From: Bacteroidaceae bacterium
Lineage (GTDB): Bacteria; Bacteroidota; Bacteroidia; Bacteroidales; Bacteroidaceae
NCBI GenBank assembly: GCA_900769465.1
Contig: CAAGGT010000236.1
Span: 1 to 50,070, forward strand
Length of the DNA stretch: 50,070 bases
Direction: 5' to 3'
The notes beneath the pieces are model-generated. The model did no database searches, was not told the DNA's origin, and was given only the letters and a program-made list of their open reading frames with translations. Numbering within the stretch: the first letter of the stretch is position 1; each line of letters starts with the position of its first letter. Below, in pieces: positions 16,515 to 26,047 of the stretch. A program made the translations under genes and the position numbers.

Positions 16515-17546
16515 TCATTCAGTCAGTTCGGCCTTGTATTTCTGCAACGCCTGCCTGAAGCGCTCGACTGCCATCTCCATAGTCCCATAGAGTTCACCAC
16601 CCGATGCGTTCTTGTGTCCACCGCCATTGAAGAACTCCGCCGCAACAGCATTGCAGGGGAAATCGTCGACACTGCGCAACGAGACATTTATCTTGCCTGG
16701 TTGCTCCTCGCGCAGGAAACAGGAGAAGCGCATCTCCTTTATCTGCAATGGCTGGTTCACAAGCCCCTCGGTATCGCCTTTGGAGGCGTAAAAACGCATC
16801 AGCTCACCATGCGAGAGGGTTATGAGAGCCGCATTGTATTTGTTATACACCTTGAGTTTGTCATACATGGCATAGCCCCAAAGACGCATTCTCGTAACCG
16901 AGCTGTTATAGAAGACCTTGCGGTATATCCAGTCCTTGTCAACACCCTTGCCAAGAAGTTCGGCGATTATAAGATAGACATCCTTGCGGGTTGATGCATA
17001 GGCAAAGTTGCCGGTATCGGTCATCATACCGGTGTAGATGCCCTGTGCCATCTCAAGATCCAGCACCTCAACACCGCCCAGAGCTGTAATGACCCGGAAC
17101 ACCAGTTCACAGGTGGAACATGCTGCGGGATACGACACCTGAACATCAAACTCGGCCGACGGATCGGGATGATGGTCGAGAAGAACCTTTGTTGCCTTGG
17201 ATGCCACAAGTGCCGTCGAAACATCGCCCGTACGCGAGAGTACATTGAAATCAAGACAGAAAAGCACATCGGCTGCAGCTATTGCATTTTCACAGCGTTC
17301 CTTGTCGGTATCATAGAACATAACATCATCGGCACAGGGGAGCCACGACAGGAAGGAGGGGAAAGGATTGGGCAACACTACCACGGCATCCTTGCCTATG
17401 CTACGCAGATAGCGGCACATAGCCAACGAGGAGCCCGTGGCATCACCATCGGGGTTCTTGTGGGCAAGCACAACAAACCTGCGACCATTCTCTACCACCT
17501 GCCTCACAGCATCGATATTCTGTTGCGATATCATATTCTCTAGCAT
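16515..17546 (-). CDS. nrnA: DHH-family phosphoesterase, NrnA-like
   Basis: A 343-residue soluble DHH/DHHA1 protein. The metal-binding motifs are HKNPDGDATGSS (His29, Asp33, Asp35), LDF at about 98-100 and the name-giving DHH at 124-126 (LLDHHPDP). The C-terminal DHHA1 domain ends with the substrate-binding GGGHKNASGG near residue 315. This layout and length match bifunctional oligoribonuclease/3',5'-bisphosphate (pAp) phosphatase NrnA, which degrades short RNA or dinucleotides; Bacteroidetes lack the Orn exonuclease. It lies 65 nt behind comEC. A c-di-AMP or pApA hydrolase (GdpP-like without membrane part) would be the alternative specificity. Confidence 0.85.
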   Translation of the reverse strand: MLENMISQQNIDAVRQVVENGRRFVVLAHKNPDGDATGSSLAMCRYLRSIGKDAVVVLPNPFPSFLSWLPCADDVMFYDTDKERCENAIAAADVLFCLDFNVLSRTGDVSTALVASKATKVLLDHHPDPSAEFDVQVSYPAACSTCELVFRVITALGGVEVLDLEMAQGIYTGMMTDTGNFAYASTRKDVYLIIAELLGKGVDKDWIYRKVFYNSSVTRMRLWGYAMYDKLKVYNKYNAALITLSHGELMRFYASKGDTEGLVNQPLQIKEMRFSCFLREEQPGKINVSLRSVDDFPCNAVAAEFFNGGGHKNASGGELYGTMEMAVERFRQALQKYKAELTE

Positions 17547-17611
17547 ATTCTTTTATTTTGCAGACACGAAGATATTACATCAAAACCAAAAAAACACTCT
17601 TTTTACAAAGA

Positions 17612-19726
17612 TTATTTTCCGCGCAAAGGAATTATTTCAAATTCATCACCACGCGACACAATCTTCACCGCACCGCTTCTTGAGATATCAATTGCTTCCA
17701 CACCCAACGCGGCACACTCACGCAGTATCCTCTCACGGCTACGTTTGTAGAGCGAAGCATCCAACAGGAGACACCCCGCGGGGTACACCTCGACAAGTTC
17801 CTTTATATCGCCAAGAAATCCCCTGGAAAGAAGAAGCACATCCACAGGTTCGGTAAAAATATTCTCACGCCACAGGTCATCGGCAAGCAGCCTAATCTTG
17901 AGCCCGTCATATTTCAGCGCCCCATCCCTGTAGACGAACCTCCAACATCTGTAATCCCCATCAACCCAAAACGGTTCATCAAGCCTCTCGCGTTTGATAT
18001 ACGGCGACGATACATATTCATATTCTGCATCAAGTTGCGGAACCGTCGACAATAGCCAGTTCTCGCCACGGCTGCCCACAATATGCAGCAATGGATTCTT
18101 GTTGTTGTTATACACAATTACCCCGTCGGGCACCCTTTCATTACCGCCGACAACCATACCTACAAGACACATCACACAACAGCAGCCCACAGCAAGCACA
18201 GCAAGCCAACGATGCCTGTTCACAAGAGCATAAGCCAAAGCCACTATAAACAGCGCCACACACACCGCACCCACAAATCCTATCGGTGGCAAGGAGAGCG
18301 AAGCACCGGGCAACGACGATATGATATCCACGCCGCCATTCATCACATTTATCACTAAACGCAACAAAGCGGCAAACAGGTATTCAAACGGTGGAATGAA
18401 CGATGTTGCAAGCAGCAACAATGCCAGAGCAATCACCACGAAAGCCAATGGAACAACCAGAAAGTTCGTCAGTAACGAATAGAGCGGCAACACACCAAAG
18501 TGGTACCAGACAAATGGAAAAGTACCCAACTGGGCAGCAAACGACAGAATCAACAGATTCGCCACATAACGATATAGCCTGCCATGCCCGTCAACCTCAA
18601 GAAATGTCTGCAAATGGGGAGCAAGCAACAATATAGCAAGTACAGCCGAGAAAGAGAGCTGGAAACTGACGTCGAAAAGCAAATGGGGCGAAAATAGCAA
18701 CATCACTATTGCGGCAAAAGCCAATGAACTGATGGAAGAGGCATCCTGCCGCAGACAACGCCCTGCCGACATAAGCGTGAACAATATTGCCGAGCGCACA
18801 ACAGAAGCCGACAGACCGGCAACAAAGGCAAACGCCCAGAGTGCAGCAACAATTACCGCCTCGCGCGGCACAGCAGCCCAACGGCTACGCCCCCTGAATG
18901 GGAGCAACACCGACAAGAGAAGATAAAAGATTCCAAGATGCAAGCCCGAGAGCGCAAGCACATGGCTTGCCCCTGCAACGGAGTAATTCTCTTTCAGCTC
19001 ACGTGGGAAATCACGTTTCTCGCCAACGGTCAAAGCCGAGAGCAATGCCAACGCATCGCCGTCGAAACCCAGGGTACTATATTTGCCGACAACAGCTTCG
19101 CGTAGCGACAGGGCACGCATCCCAATGCTTCTTTCCCTCTTGTCAATCAGTTGCCAATTATCACCCCAAAGGAAGGCGGTGCCTGTTATACCTTTCACAT
19201 AGCAATAGCCGGACACATCGAATTCAGCAGGATTGCCGGCGTTTGAAGGAGAGCGCATCTGGGCCTTGAAACGCAGGACATCGCCAATCTCAAGAGCATC
19301 GGCCTCTACCGAGCGCGGCAAATATAGATATGCATCACCCTGTCGGCGAGCATTTGCAACGGCATTGCTGTCAACATCCACCACATTGGCCAGAACTTTT
19401 GTAGAGGAGCCCTTATGCTGTGGTACCTCAAGCAGTTGGGCCTCATAGAGGCGTGAGTCACGACTCCATTGCGCCGCCATAGAGTCGTATTGTCTGCGCT
19501 CCACGAATGCTCCCACCGCAAACATGAAAACAATCACACCCACACCAAAGAGCCAGCGGGGTGCCTTATCTGTCAAGCCATACAGCAACACGAACAGGGA
19601 TACCGCCGCCAAGGGCAACAGCACCGCTATGCCCAAGCCGCAATACCACGAAAAGGCAATGCCAAGAATCATCGGCATTGCCAATTTCAGCAAGGGATTA
19701 CCACTGAACAGTTGATTTCCGGCCAC
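17612..19726 (-). CDS. comEC: ComEC/Rec2-family inner membrane protein
   Basis: A 704-residue polytopic protein. After two or three N-terminal helices there is the soluble DUF4131/OB-like region (about 60-200), then the Competence core with the hallmark GASHVLALSGLHLGIFY, SASVVRSAILFTLMSAGRCLRQDASSIS and FDVSFQLSFSAVLAILLLAP, and more membrane helices to about residue 510. The last 190 residues follow the place of the metallo-beta-lactamase-like nuclease domain of ComEC, but I see no HxHxDH metal motif. In competent bacteria ComEC is the DNA channel. The gene lies 18 nt behind rpe. Whether this species takes up DNA is unknown. Confidence 0.88.
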   Translation of the reverse strand: MAGNQLFSGNPLLKLAMPMILGIAFSWYCGLGIAVLLPLAAVSLFVLLYGLTDKAPRWLFGVGVIVFMFAVGAFVERRQYDSMAAQWSRDSRLYEAQLLEVPQHKGSSTKVLANVVDVDSNAVANARRQGDAYLYLPRSVEADALEIGDVLRFKAQMRSPSNAGNPAEFDVSGYCYVKGITGTAFLWGDNWQLIDKRERSIGMRALSLREAVVGKYSTLGFDGDALALLSALTVGEKRDFPRELKENYSVAGASHVLALSGLHLGIFYLLLSVLLPFRGRSRWAAVPREAVIVAALWAFAFVAGLSASVVRSAILFTLMSAGRCLRQDASSISSLAFAAIVMLLFSPHLLFDVSFQLSFSAVLAILLLAPHLQTFLEVDGHGRLYRYVANLLILSFAAQLGTFPFVWYHFGVLPLYSLLTNFLVVPLAFVVIALALLLLATSFIPPFEYLFAALLRLVINVMNGGVDIISSLPGASLSLPPIGFVGAVCVALFIVALAYALVNRHRWLAVLAVGCCCVMCLVGMVVGGNERVPDGVIVYNNNKNPLLHIVGSRGENWLLSTVPQLDAEYEYVSSPYIKRERLDEPFWVDGDYRCWRFVYRDGALKYDGLKIRLLADDLWRENIFTEPVDVLLLSRGFLGDIKELVEVYPAGCLLLDASLYKRSRERILRECAALGVEAIDISRSGAVKIVSRGDEFEIIPLRGK

Positions 19727-19744
19727 TATATGTAGTAGATTTCA

Positions 19745-20395
19745 TTAGAGCGCACGTAAAGCGGAAATTACCGCATGTGGATCGGGAGCCTTGAACACCG
19801 CATTACCGGCAACCAATGCATCGGAACCGACATCGGCAAGGATACGTCCTGTCTCTACATTCACGCCGCCGTCAACCTCAATGAGAGCATTTGAGCCCGT
19901 AGAGTCAATGAGTTCACGCAATTCACGCACCTTATTCACTGTATGCGGAATGAATTTCTGGCCACCGAAACCGGGGTTCACACTCATTAGCAACACAAGG
20001 TCAAGCTCACCTATTATATCCTTGAGCAGGCACACAGGCGTCGAGGGATTCAGAGTCACGCCGGCCATCATTCCGGCATCCTTTATCTGTGTGACAGCGC
20101 GGTGCAGGTGAGTGCAGGCCTCGTAATGTATATTCATTATCTTTGCGCCCAAATCCTTTACCGCAGGCAGATAGTTCATCGGCTCAACCACCATAAGGTG
20201 TACATCAAGCGGTTTTTCGCACAACTCGGCCACGTACTTGAGTACAGGAGGACCGAACGAAAGGTTGGGAACGAACACGCCGTCCATAATATCAATATGC
20301 AACCACTCGCAAGCGCTGCTGTTAATCATTTTCAAATCCTCTTGCAGGTTGCCGAAATTCGCCGACAACAACGATGGTGAAACTATCTGTGCCAT
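19745..20395 (-). CDS. rpe: Ribulose-phosphate 3-epimerase
   Basis: A 216-residue TIM-barrel enzyme that interconverts ribulose-5-phosphate and xylulose-5-phosphate. Visible signatures are VSPSLLSANFGNL, HIDIMDGVFVPNLSFGP, KPLDVHLMV, NIHYEA, VTLNPSTP, LLMSVNPGFGGQKFI, EVDGGVN and a C-terminal GNAVFKA phosphate-binding part. Metal ligands His33/Asp35 (HIDIMD), His66 and Asp175 (VDGG) are in place by pattern. It heads the rpe-comEC-nrnA-lipoprotein cluster and has a good promoter at 20416-20447. Confidence 0.96.
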   Translation of the reverse strand: MAQIVSPSLLSANFGNLQEDLKMINSSACEWLHIDIMDGVFVPNLSFGPPVLKYVAELCEKPLDVHLMVVEPMNYLPAVKDLGAKIMNIHYEACTHLHRAVTQIKDAGMMAGVTLNPSTPVCLLKDIIGELDLVLLMSVNPGFGGQKFIPHTVNKVRELRELIDSTGSNALIEVDGGVNVETGRILADVGSDALVAGNAVFKAPDPHAVISALRAL

Positions 20396-20415
20396 TACTT
20401 TTTTATTTTATATTG

Positions 20416-20447
20416 CGAAGATAGTACAAAGAGTGTTGAAATGCAAA
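20416..20447 (-). promoter_or_regulatory. Promoter of rpe-comEC
   Basis: On the minus strand there is TTTG at 20447-20444, a 20-nt spacer and TATCTTCG at 20423-20416, one mismatch from consensus. It ends 20 nt upstream of the rpe ATG. Confidence 0.65.
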
Positions 20448-20509
20448 GCAACAAAGACAAAAATGACAGGGCACGACTGTGTTTATCCCATCATTGATTG
20501 CCACAGCAG

Positions 20510-20540
20510 TTGACATTATGCCGTTTTTTTATTTATTTTG
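20510..20540 (+). promoter_or_regulatory. Possible sialidase promoter
   Basis: TTG at 20510-20512, a 20-nt spacer and TTATTTTG at 20533-20540, which differs from TAnnTTTG at one position. It lies 29 nt before the sialidase ATG. Confidence 0.4.
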
Positions 20541-20569
20541 CAGTTATAAACAAACAAAACAACCATAAT

Positions 20570-22639
20570 ATGAGCAAGAGAATACTGTTTTACACACTGC
20601 TCCTTGTTGCAGGCATACCAACAGTCCATGCACAGGAGATTTTCTCACAGGCATTCAAGAATGGCACTCCGGTGCATATAACCAACAACCGCGACAAGGC
20701 ATTTGCCATAAAGGCAAGCGAAGTCGGCAAAGACGCAAAGAGCGGAATGGCTGCATATACAGCCGATGAGATATGGTATCTTGTGGGTAATGCCGACGGG
20801 TTCAGGATGTACAACCACTCAACGGGCAGCAAACACGCTTTGAAGCTTGAAGGCAAAAAGAGCGGTGCAGCCGCAATAATGGCAAGCGAGAAAGAGGCGA
20901 CACTACTCACCGTCACACCACAGCAGGACGGCAGCTATGCCATCTCGCCAAAAGATACGCCCGAGCAGAGTTTCAACATGTTCGGTGGTGCAGGCAAGGA
21001 TATAAAGCTCTATTCAAGCAATGACAAGGGCGGCCACTGGAACATCAAGAACATTGACATGAGCCGCACACTCGAAATTGAATACAACGTGGAGAGTGAA
21101 GGTGCGCTCGAGACCAATTACAAGATTGGAGAGATTGCCATTTCAATCGACGGACAGAAGGGCGCCATTATCGTTGACCGCAATAATATCCCCAAGAAAA
21201 CAGTATGCTACCTGCCCAAGGATGCCAAAGTGGGCATATCCTGCAAGAAAGCATATCACGGATGGAAGATGAACGTGAACGGAAGCGAGGAGATTGCCGA
21301 GCAGACACTGCCCGAGAAGGGTTTGCAGGTGGCAATCGACATCACAGCCGACAAGGAGAACCGCTACCAGTACCTCTACTACTCACCCGACGAGAAGGGA
21401 ATACCCTACCGCATACCGGCCATCACAACAACAGCAAACGGTTATGTATTCGCCATCAACGACTACCGTCCTTGTGGCAACGACATAGGCTTTGGCGAGG
21501 TAGACCTCGTTATGCGCCACAGCACAAAGGCCGGCAAGGAGTGGGACGGCACATCGTGGACAGCACCCGTGAAAATTGCCGACGGCATTGGCAAGGAGGC
21601 TGCCGAGACCTGGCTTACGGGATTTGGTGATCCCGCGATTGTTGCCGACTGCGAACGTAACGAAATCCTTGTCATGAGCGTGTGCGGAAACCGCCTGTGC
21701 TGGCACGGCAACTATGGTGCCGGAACAGAGGAGAACCCCGAGAACCCCAACCGTATGGCACGCCTTCGTATAATATATAATGAGGAGACAGGTGAATGGG
21801 AAGCAACAGAGCCAGAGGAGGTAACATACGACATCTACCCGCTTTTCAAGGACAAGGAGGGCAAGGCGCACGTGGGTTCAATGTTCATCGGCGCAGGCCG
21901 CATGGCGCAGAGCAGCATGATAAAGGTGGGCGACTACTACCGCATATACTGCGCAGTGTGGGCAGTTGAGACAGGAAGCTACCGCCACCATAACTACGCT
22001 CTCTACTCCGATGACTTTGGCAAGACCTGGAACCTGCTTGGCGAGCTTGGCAACGATTTCAACGACAGCCCTGCCCCCTACGGCAACGAGCCTAAATGCG
22101 AGGAGTTACCCGACGGCAGCGTGCTGCTGAGCAGCCGCAAGGGATATGGCCGCTATTTCAACGTATTCCACTACACCAACTTTGAGAGAGCCGAAGGATA
22201 TTGGGACGGCGCTGTGGCAACCGACCAGGTGGGCAACCTGAAATTCGGCAGCAACGACACCAACGGCGAGCCCTTGCGCATTGGCAATGTACTGTTCCAG
22301 TCGGTACCAACAGGCAACAACCGTAGCGGCGTGTCAATCTTCTACAAGACACTCGCAGACGACCCAGCCCCATACACCCCCACCAAGCTTTCAAATGGTT
22401 GGAGAAAGATTCAGATAACCAACCGCGAATCGGCCTACTCTTCGATGTGCATACTGCCCGACGGCAACATAGGTCTCTACTACGAGGAAGAACCAGGCGG
22501 CTACTCAATGGTATATGTACCTGTTGAACTCGACAAGACACTCGACTCCATGACATACGGCGATCTGCCGTTCCGTTGCAATACATGCAAGAAAGGTTTG
22601 GAGTGCAAAACAATACTCCTTCTTATTGATGATATGTAA
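20570..22639 (+). CDS. nanH: Secreted exo-alpha-sialidase (GH33) with N-terminal lectin-like domain
   Basis: Starts MSKRILFYTLLLVAGIPTVHAQ at 20570, a clean signal peptide; an upstream in-frame start at 20498 would precede it with polar residues. About 689 residues. Residues 25-170 look like a small beta-rich lectin-type module (WYLVGNADGFRMYNHSTG, FNMFGGAGKDIKLYSSND). A concanavalin-like stretch follows, then the GH33 propeller with YRIP at 280-283, INDYR, LVMRHST, and an Asp box SDDFGKTW starting at Ser480. Later YYEEE holds the usual Glu. It should release terminal sialic acid from host glycans. No nan catabolic genes or SusC/D lie beside it. The last 20 or so residues (after TYGDLPF) are Cys-rich and unlike typical endings; a lost stop is possible. 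Confidence 0.92.
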   Translation: MSKRILFYTLLLVAGIPTVHAQEIFSQAFKNGTPVHITNNRDKAFAIKASEVGKDAKSGMAAYTADEIWYLVGNADGFRMYNHSTGSKHALKLEGKKSGAAAIMASEKEATLLTVTPQQDGSYAISPKDTPEQSFNMFGGAGKDIKLYSSNDKGGHWNIKNIDMSRTLEIEYNVESEGALETNYKIGEIAISIDGQKGAIIVDRNNIPKKTVCYLPKDAKVGISCKKAYHGWKMNVNGSEEIAEQTLPEKGLQVAIDITADKENRYQYLYYSPDEKGIPYRIPAITTTANGYVFAINDYRPCGNDIGFGEVDLVMRHSTKAGKEWDGTSWTAPVKIADGIGKEAAETWLTGFGDPAIVADCERNEILVMSVCGNRLCWHGNYGAGTEENPENPNRMARLRIIYNEETGEWEATEPEEVTYDIYPLFKDKEGKAHVGSMFIGAGRMAQSSMIKVGDYYRIYCAVWAVETGSYRHHNYALYSDDFGKTWNLLGELGNDFNDSPAPYGNEPKCEELPDGSVLLSSRKGYGRYFNVFHYTNFERAEGYWDGAVATDQVGNLKFGSNDTNGEPLRIGNVLFQSVPTGNNRSGVSIFYKTLADDPAPYTPTKLSNGWRKIQITNRESAYSSMCILPDGNIGLYYEEEPGGYSMVYVPVELDKTLDSMTYGDLPFRCNTCKKGLECKTILLLIDDM

Positions 22640-22663
22640 AAAAAGAATAAGCCAAACCACATA

Positions 22664-22703
22664 AATTTGCCCCGCTGACATTGTGATGTCTGCGGGGCAA
22701 ATT
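22664..22703 (+). terminator. Terminator downstream of the sialidase gene
   Basis: A 12-bp stem AATTTGCCCCGC (22664-22675) against GCGGGGCAAATT (22692-22703), extended inside by GACAT-TGTG-ATGTC. It lies between the convergent sialidase and endonuclease IV genes and probably serves both. Confidence 0.85.
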
Positions 22704-22743
22704 GTATATTGAAAGTCTTGACTACACTTTCTGCAGCAAGCCT

Positions 22744-23577
22744 TTATTCGAACGAGCGCAGGAGAGCAATCTCCTCGGCCCAACGAGCCTCGTCGGGAGT
22801 CTCAAGGATAATGGGCATATTGTCGAAACGAGGGTCTTTCATAAAGCGCTTGAAGAAGTCGATGCCAAGCAATCCGATGCCCACGCTGTCGTGCCTGTCG
22901 ACACGTGAGCCAAGCGGTTTTTTGGTATCGTTCAGGTGTATGGCCTTCAGATACTCACGCCCGATCACCCTGTCCAGTTCACCGAAAGCGCCGTCGTAAT
23001 CGCCTACAATGTCATAACCTGCAGAATAGAAGTGACAGGTATCTATGCACACACCCACGCGGCTCTTGTCATCTACGCGGTCTATGATATAGCGGATTTC
23101 CTCCAATTTATTGCCCACATTGCTGCCCTGCCCTGCTGTATTCTCAATTACAGCGGTCACTCCCTTTGTTTTTGAAAGCGCAAGGTTTATGTTCGCTGCA
23201 ATCTCATCAAGGCATTGCTCAACAGAAATCTTGTTCAAATGGCTGCCGGGATGAAAATTGAGCATCTTGAGCCCAAGCTGCTCGCAACGCTGCATTTCAT
23301 CAAGGAATGCCGCACGCGATTTCTGAATAGCCTCTTCATCGGGGTTTCCAAGATTGATAAGGTAACTGTCGTGGGGCAAAATATATTGCGGGTCAAAGCC
23401 CCCCTTAGCGCAGTTCTCTTTAAAAAGTTCTATACTCTTTGCAGTGAGTGGAGGCGCCACCCACTGACGTTGGTTCTTGGTAAACAGGGCAAAGGCATTT
23501 GCGCCTACTGCCGTAGCATTGAGCGGAGCATTCTCAACACCGCCACTTGCCGATACGTGAGGTCCTATAAATTTCAT
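22744..23577 (-). CDS. nfo: Deoxyribonuclease IV (AP endonuclease)
   Basis: A 277-residue TIM-barrel AP endonuclease of base-excision repair. The three-zinc site is complete: His69 (PHDSY), His109 (NFHPGSH), Glu145 (IENTAGQG), Asp179 and His182 (CIDTCHFYSAGYD), the HLND segment (His214), Asp227/His229 (RVDRHDSVGIG) and Glu259 (LETP). Start MKFIGPHVSASGGV is standard. It is a single gene between hairpins. No neighbouring repair genes. Confidence 0.96.
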   Translation of the reverse strand: MKFIGPHVSASGGVENAPLNATAVGANAFALFTKNQRQWVAPPLTAKSIELFKENCAKGGFDPQYILPHDSYLINLGNPDEEAIQKSRAAFLDEMQRCEQLGLKMLNFHPGSHLNKISVEQCLDEIAANINLALSKTKGVTAVIENTAGQGSNVGNKLEEIRYIIDRVDDKSRVGVCIDTCHFYSAGYDIVGDYDGAFGELDRVIGREYLKAIHLNDTKKPLGSRVDRHDSVGIGLLGIDFFKRFMKDPRFDNMPIILETPDEARWAEEIALLRSFE

Positions 23578-23612
23578 ATAATTTCTTCGTTTTTGCTAAA
23601 ATAGTAAAAAAT

Positions 23613-23658
23613 AATGCCGGCAGAGGCCAATTTTTCAAAATTAAATCCTGCCGGCATT
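23613..23658 (-). terminator. Terminator of the PiT transporter gene
   Basis: An 11-bp stem AATGCCGGCAG (23613-23623) against CTGCCGGCATT (23648-23658) with a 24-nt loop, followed on the minus strand by ATTTTTTA. It lies 20 nt beyond the transporter stop. Confidence 0.75.
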
Positions 23659-23678
23659 GTCAGTCAACATAAAGCCTA

Positions 23679-25982
23679 TCAGAGTTTTGGTTCCTCGGCA
23701 GCTGTAACCTGCAATGCAAAGAACTTGTTACCACCACGCAACAGGTTTCGCACCTCACTGAGAAGCTCATGACTCTCCTGTATAAGGTTCAGATATACAA
23801 AGTCCATTCGCAGGCTACCGTTGCTCTGGTGCAGACGCATTGTCTGCTCCTTGCGCAGGTTCGCAAGCTGATGCTTCAGGTTCTTGGCCCTTGTAGAAAC
23901 CTCCTCGGCATTGGTATAATCACCGGTAGCAATGATATCGGTGATATCCTTCAAAACTTTGTACACATTAGTGCAATATGGCGAGAACTCCTCGACATAG
24001 CTCTTTGACAATGGGTTGAAACTATTGTCAGCGTGTTCCCTCATCGGTTCACCAATACGTGTAAGTGTATTGAGCATCTGCTGACAACTGTTTGTACACA
24101 GATGATACCAGGTACTACGCTCAAACGCCATCTGCTGATCAATACGTTGCAAGCCACGTGTCTCGGCACGGCGCAGTTTCTTCATCAGAGCCTTCTCCTC
24201 GACAATCCTTATGAGAGTACTCTTCAACGGACGCAAGGCATCTTTTGAGAACGATTCAAACATCTTCTTGTAAGCCTCAGCCGAGAATGAGAGTGTGTGG
24301 GAGAGAGTCTCTGCTGTGTGAGCCTTGAGATTGTCCCAAACCTCGTCCTGATTCTCGGACTTTAGGATGACGTTCATCTTCTCATCCACCTTCTCGGCCG
24401 ATTTCTTCTTGTTATAATTGATGTGGCTACGGACAAGCAGATAGATGACAATGGCAATCATTATGTACATTGCAACTATGCCACCATAATTCATCACAGT
24501 AGCAACAAGTGCAGCAATGATAAATGCAGCACCGGCAGTGATGAACCAACCACCGATTACCGAAACCACGCCGGTAACACGATACACGGCACTCTCCCTG
24601 CCCCAAGCACGGTCGGCAAGTGAAGAACCCATACCCACCATAAATGTCACATAAGTAGTTGAAAGAGGCAATTTGAGAGATGTTCCTACAGCAATGAGCA
24701 GACCGGCAAGCACCAGGTTCACCGATGCGCGTACAAGGTCAAACGCCACATCCTCACGCTCTTCGAGCGGAGTAAAACGCTTGCCCACCCAATTCTTAAC
24801 AACATCGGGGGTATTGCGAATCACTGCATCAGACATCTTTGTCACCGCACGTACAAGGTTACGTGCAACAGATGATGTACCGAACATCTCGTTCTCCTCA
24901 TTCTGCTGGCTCGAAAGGTCGATTGATGTCTGCAGCACCTTGCGTGCCTTCTTGCTCGTGAAGAGAGCATACACCATTACAGCTCCTGCACCAATGAGGA
25001 AGAGGATATTTGTTGTGGCCGGCAAATTAAGCGACTCCATAGTCATACCGACTTCTCCACCCTGAGAGACAAATGTCTGGAAAGATTCAAGACCGGCAAG
25101 TGTAACACCAATAAAGTTTACAAGGTCATTACCCGCGAATGCCATAGCAAGCGAGAATGTTCCCATAAGCACGACAATCTTTAGGACATTCACCTTGCAC
25201 CAATGCAGAAGCTGCATCAACACAGTCATCACAACAAAGGCACAGAGAATGAACTTTGCAGTATCTTCAAAGACAAAATCCTGCACCACAACAGGAAGCA
25301 TTGCCTTCAGCGAACTGCCTTTCATTCCCTTGACAATCATAAAGTAGAGGATTGCAGTAGAAGCAAAGCCACCATAAAGTCCTATCTTACGTCCCAGGTT
25401 CTTGCGATAATGGAATGTAAATATCACGCGAGAAATCCACTGGACAACAAGACCGAAGATAAATGCTATGGCAACCGAAAGGAATATCGAAATGATGATT
25501 GTCATTGCCCTGTCGGTATTCAGCATTCCCAACCCCTCACCCGACGAAGCAAGCAAGGCTGTTATGAACGAAGCACCCAGCAACTCAAACACCATTGACA
25601 CGGTTGTGGATGTCGGCAATCCAAGAGAGTTGAAGAGGTCGAGCAGGAACACATCGCTGATGACTACCGCAAGATAGATGCACATCACATTTTCAAAGGT
25701 GAAAAAACTGGGGTCAAAAATACCGTGACGCGCAACATCCATCATACCGCTGCTGAACGAGGCGCCCACAAAGACACCGACCGCAGCTACAATCAGCACG
25801 TGTTTGATTTTTGCAGCCTTTGAACCCACTGCCGAACTCAAGAAATTCACAGCATCGTTGCTCACACCTACTGTAAGGTCAATGATGGCAAGAACAAACA
25901 TAAAGGCAATCACGAACATATAGGACAGTTCAATTGAACCTAGCCCCGATACGTAAGAGATAATGTTGTCAAAAAATTCCAT
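23679..25982 (-). CDS. PiT-family inorganic phosphate transporter with C-terminal PhoU-like domain
   Basis: A 767-residue inner-membrane Pi:cation symporter. The duplicated PiT signature is present as GVSNDAVNFLSS (39-50) and AGNDLVNF (283-290), with the GLPTSTTVSMVFELLG and KLPLSTTYVTFMVGMGSSLADRAWGRESAVYRV loops. About eleven helices run to about residue 540. The last 220 residues are a soluble helical region (FSAEAYKKMFESFSKDALRPLKSTLIRIVEEKALMKKLRRAE...) that resembles PhoU-type bundles and may regulate uptake. Long PiT proteins with this tail are usual in Bacteroidetes. It has its own promoter at 26048-26077; no pst or pho genes are nearby. Confidence 0.9.
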   Translation of the reverse strand: MEFFDNIISYVSGLGSIELSYMFVIAFMFVLAIIDLTVGVSNDAVNFLSSAVGSKAAKIKHVLIVAAVGVFVGASFSSGMMDVARHGIFDPSFFTFENVMCIYLAVVISDVFLLDLFNSLGLPTSTTVSMVFELLGASFITALLASSGEGLGMLNTDRAMTIIISIFLSVAIAFIFGLVVQWISRVIFTFHYRKNLGRKIGLYGGFASTAILYFMIVKGMKGSSLKAMLPVVVQDFVFEDTAKFILCAFVVMTVLMQLLHWCKVNVLKIVVLMGTFSLAMAFAGNDLVNFIGVTLAGLESFQTFVSQGGEVGMTMESLNLPATTNILFLIGAGAVMVYALFTSKKARKVLQTSIDLSSQQNEENEMFGTSSVARNLVRAVTKMSDAVIRNTPDVVKNWVGKRFTPLEEREDVAFDLVRASVNLVLAGLLIAVGTSLKLPLSTTYVTFMVGMGSSLADRAWGRESAVYRVTGVVSVIGGWFITAGAAFIIAALVATVMNYGGIVAMYIMIAIVIYLLVRSHINYNKKKSAEKVDEKMNVILKSENQDEVWDNLKAHTAETLSHTLSFSAEAYKKMFESFSKDALRPLKSTLIRIVEEKALMKKLRRAETRGLQRIDQQMAFERSTWYHLCTNSCQQMLNTLTRIGEPMREHADNSFNPLSKSYVEEFSPYCTNVYKVLKDITDIIATGDYTNAEEVSTRAKNLKHQLANLRKEQTMRLHQSNGSLRMDFVYLNLIQESHELLSEVRNLLRGGNKFFALQVTAAEEPKL

Positions 25983-26047
25983 ATATCATCAAATAATGTT
26001 TTTCACAATATACGCGGTCTATACCAATATACAAACCTATCACGTTA

